Assembly (NCBI GenBank): GCA_900547755.1
Contig: URIC01000029.1
Coordinates: 1-29,371 of the forward strand
Source: an uncultured Bacteroidales bacterium
GTDB taxonomy: Bacteria; Bacteroidota; Bacteroidia; Bacteroidales; Muribaculaceae
Reading direction: 5' to 3'
DNA length: 29,371 nucleotides
The position numbers were made by a program, and so were the translations under genes. This document shows, in pieces, positions 28,170-29,371 of the stretch. How positions within the stretch are numbered: position 1 is the stretch's first letter; the number at the start of each line of letters is the position of its first letter. The notes beneath the pieces were generated by a model that was not told where the DNA came from, ran no database searches, and saw only the letters and a list, made by a program, of their open reading frames with translations.

Positions 28170-28991
28170 ATGAAAACAAATAGATTAATCACACTGATAT
28201 TACTTACTCTCGCTCTGTCAACGACGCTTTGGAGCTGTAAGGACGACGAGCCGGCTCCTCCGCAACTGCCTACAGTAGTGGAACGCCCTTCGTGGAGCAT
28301 AGATTTCACAAGCAATGACTCCAGACCGGCGTGGGAGGCCGAACAGCCTCCGCAGGGCAAGTATCAATTCAGCATGACGGCTGCCGTCACTCTGTCAGAC
28401 TATCTCAGTCAGTTTGCAGATGAAGACGACCTGCTCGCGGCATTCGTGGGCGACGAATGTCGTGGCGCCGTCAAGCCAATAGAATATGAAGGCCGATACC
28501 TGTTCCTTCTTCACTTCCGAGGCAATTCGTCGGAATCGGACAAAGTCTCGCTGCGATACTACAGTGCTGCAAACAAGCGCATCTACGAGTGTAAGGAGTT
28601 GTTCGGTTTCGAGCCTAACGCCACTTTCGGCAGCATCGCACAGCCCCAGACACCTCCGTTTGACAGCACAGCCAAATATCCGGAGACAATGGATGTCGTT
28701 TTGCGTGTGACTGAACACCCCACATTCAGCTATCAGACCCTTGATATGCTTGCTGTATTCATCGGCGATGAGTGCCGAGGAGTGGCAGTGCCGAAAATCA
28801 CCGACGGTGAAGCGACATACACTATCGAAATCCGAGGCGGTAAAAACGAATCCGGCACTGTCAGGTTCCGGTATTTCAGTTCTCAGGTGTCCGGTATGTA
28901 TGAATCACTTGAACAGTTAAGTTTCTTTGACGGCAGAGCAGTAGGTTCGGCAAACGAGCCGTTCATGCTCACACTTCAGCCGATACTCTAA
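28170..28991 (+). CDS. Surface-type lipoprotein made of two copies of the module shared with the giant protein
   Basis: 273 residues, intact. A lipoprotein signal peptide ends TTLWSC with the lipidated Cys at residue 23. The next residues are KDDE, which fits the Lys-acidic-acidic export signal described for surface-exposed lipoproteins of Bacteroidota. After a Pro-rich linker come two modules (about residues 65-160 and 170-269), each with the core D(E/M)LLA(A/V)F(V/I)GDECRG and a strand like VSLRYYS/VRFRYFS. The gene follows the giant gene by 13 nt, so they should share an mRNA. The module in the giant protein's C-terminal region suggests they act together on the cell surface, perhaps as an anchored partner; this is inference. 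Function is unknown. Confidence 0.8.
   Translation: MKTNRLITLILLTLALSTTLWSCKDDEPAPPQLPTVVERPSWSIDFTSNDSRPAWEAEQPPQGKYQFSMTAAVTLSDYLSQFADEDDLLAAFVGDECRGAVKPIEYEGRYLFLLHFRGNSSESDKVSLRYYSAANKRIYECKELFGFEPNATFGSIAQPQTPPFDSTAKYPETMDVVLRVTEHPTFSYQTLDMLAVFIGDECRGVAVPKITDGEATYTIEIRGGKNESGTVRFRYFSSQVSGMYESLEQLSFFDGRAVGSANEPFMLTLQPIL
28362..28649 (+). repeat. Shared module, copy 3 (in lipoprotein)
   Basis: YQFSMTAAVTL, DEDDLLAAFVGDECRGAVKP, RYLFLLHFRGN, KVSLRYYSAANKRIYE, ending FGSIAQPQ. This is the copy closest to copy 1 of the giant protein (DEEDILAAF against DEDDLLAAF). Confidence 0.65.
28677..28976 (+). repeat. Shared module, copy 4 (in lipoprotein)
   Basis: YPETMDVVLRVTEH, LDMLAVFIGDECRGVAVP, ATYTIEIRGGKNES, TVRFRYFSSQVSGMYE, ending GSANEPFMLTL. 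It shares GDECRG and FRYFS/LRYYS with copy 3. Confidence 0.65.
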
Positions 28992-28997
28992 GATTAC

Positions 28998-29051
28998 TTT
29001 AGGCGCAAGGGGTGTGTCGAAATGAATTTGACGCAGTCCCTTGCGCCTAAA
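28998..29051 (+). terminator. Hairpin after the lipoprotein gene, before rpsF
   Basis: A perfect 14-bp stem (tttaggcgcaaggg with cccttgcgcctaaa) with a 26-nt loop, 6 nt past the lipoprotein stop codon. The loop is long for a rho-independent terminator and the tail is A/T-mixed (aatttccc). A second copy of the 3' arm, cccttgcgc, follows at 29056-29064. Confidence 0.55.
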
Positions 29052-29086
29052 ATTTCCCTTGCGCGAAAAAATTACAATCAGAAAAG

Positions 29087-29117
29087 TTGCACAGTCCGGG
29101 AAAAATTCCTAATTTTG
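29087..29117 (+). promoter_or_regulatory. rpsF promoter
   Basis: TTG at 29087-29089, a 20-nt spacer and TAATTTTG at 29110-29117, an exact match to the Bacteroidota sigma-factor consensus in both boxes and spacing. Transcription should start near 29121, giving a leader of about 90 nt that holds a small possible stem (acgcac with gtgtgt, about 29138-29159). Confidence 0.82.
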
Positions 29118-29210
29118 CAGCCGGATTGCGGGCCACGCACAGGCCATTACGTGTGTACGGACCTCATTCCCAATTAATTAACAAATTTATTTCACACAAC
29201 TTATTCACTT

Positions 29211-29371
29211 ATGAATCAGTACGAAACCGTTTTCATTTTAACTCCCGTTTTGTCTGACGTCCAGATGAAGGAAGCGGTAGAAAAATTCAAAGGCTTTCTC
29301 ACAGACAACGGCTGCGAGATGGTCAACGAAGAGCTGTGGGGTCTGCGCAAGCTGGCCTATCCCATCGAGAA
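29211..29371 (+). CDS. rpsF: 30S ribosomal protein S6, 3' end outside window
   Basis: The first 53 residues begin MNQYETVFILTPVLSDVQ and continue with a helix (KEAVEKFKGFL), then WGLRKLAYPIE. The YETVFIL N-terminus and the G-x-R-K-L-A-Y-P-I segment are diagnostic of ribosomal protein S6, which pairs with S18 on the small-subunit platform. In Bacteroidota rpsF usually leads rpsF-rpsR-rplI, which would lie beyond the window edge. The gene has its own strong promoter at 29087 and is separated from the surface-protein operon by the hairpin at 28998. Confidence 0.96.
   Translation, partial: MNQYETVFILTPVLSDVQMKEAVEKFKGFLTDNGCEMVNEELWGLRKLAYPIE

Overview
The window looks like a chromosomal segment from a gut-type member of the order Bacteroidales, plausibly Muribaculaceae. 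The support is Bacteroidota-style promoters (TTG/TTTG, about 20 nt, then TAnnTTTG), a C-terminal domain of the type IX secretion (T9SS) sorting type, a TPR/AraC hybrid regulator, an OMP_b-brl-type barrel and little use of Shine-Dalgarno sites. The family-level placement is inference. No tRNA, rRNA, CRISPR array or insertion sequence was seen.

Layout. (1) 1-3765, + strand: the end of an arsenic-resistance operon. It holds an ArsG/CcdA-like permease (5' end cut by the window), a Cys-rich thioredoxin-like protein, an ArsP-like permease, a thioredoxin-type arsenate reductase and a second DUF318 permease. A hairpin at 3830-3856 closes it. (2) 4019-9013, - strand: an outer-membrane beta-barrel protein, then a terminator, then a GPH/SLC45-type sugar transporter with a large extra loop, and endonuclease IV upstream of it. 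(3) 9100-14121, + strand: a tight five-gene housekeeping run of TrmH-family methyltransferase, RadA, acyl-ACP thioesterase, a second TrmH-family methyltransferase and a LolC/E-like ABC permease. (4) 14429-16743: cutC, overlapping by 4 nt a GT-C-like membrane protein. (5) 16757-28991: a surface-protein locus. It has a frameshifted periplasmic-TPR/AraC regulator, an operator-like region, a giant (about 3,190-residue) T9SS-type surface protein broken by one frameshift and one in-frame TAA, and an intact lipoprotein. (6) 28998-29371: a hairpin, a very good promoter and the start of rpsF.

The most interesting part is region 5. The giant protein and the lipoprotein share a roughly 95-residue module (four copies in all), which suggests a matched surface pair. 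The regulator next to them is also broken. Either the locus is decaying or the assembly has local consensus errors, and reads would tell. A 14-nt direct repeat, 22 nt apart, in front of the giant gene is what a binding site for such an AraC-type regulator could look like.

The ars genes are visibly more AT-rich than the 9-16 kb region, which fits their having been acquired separately.
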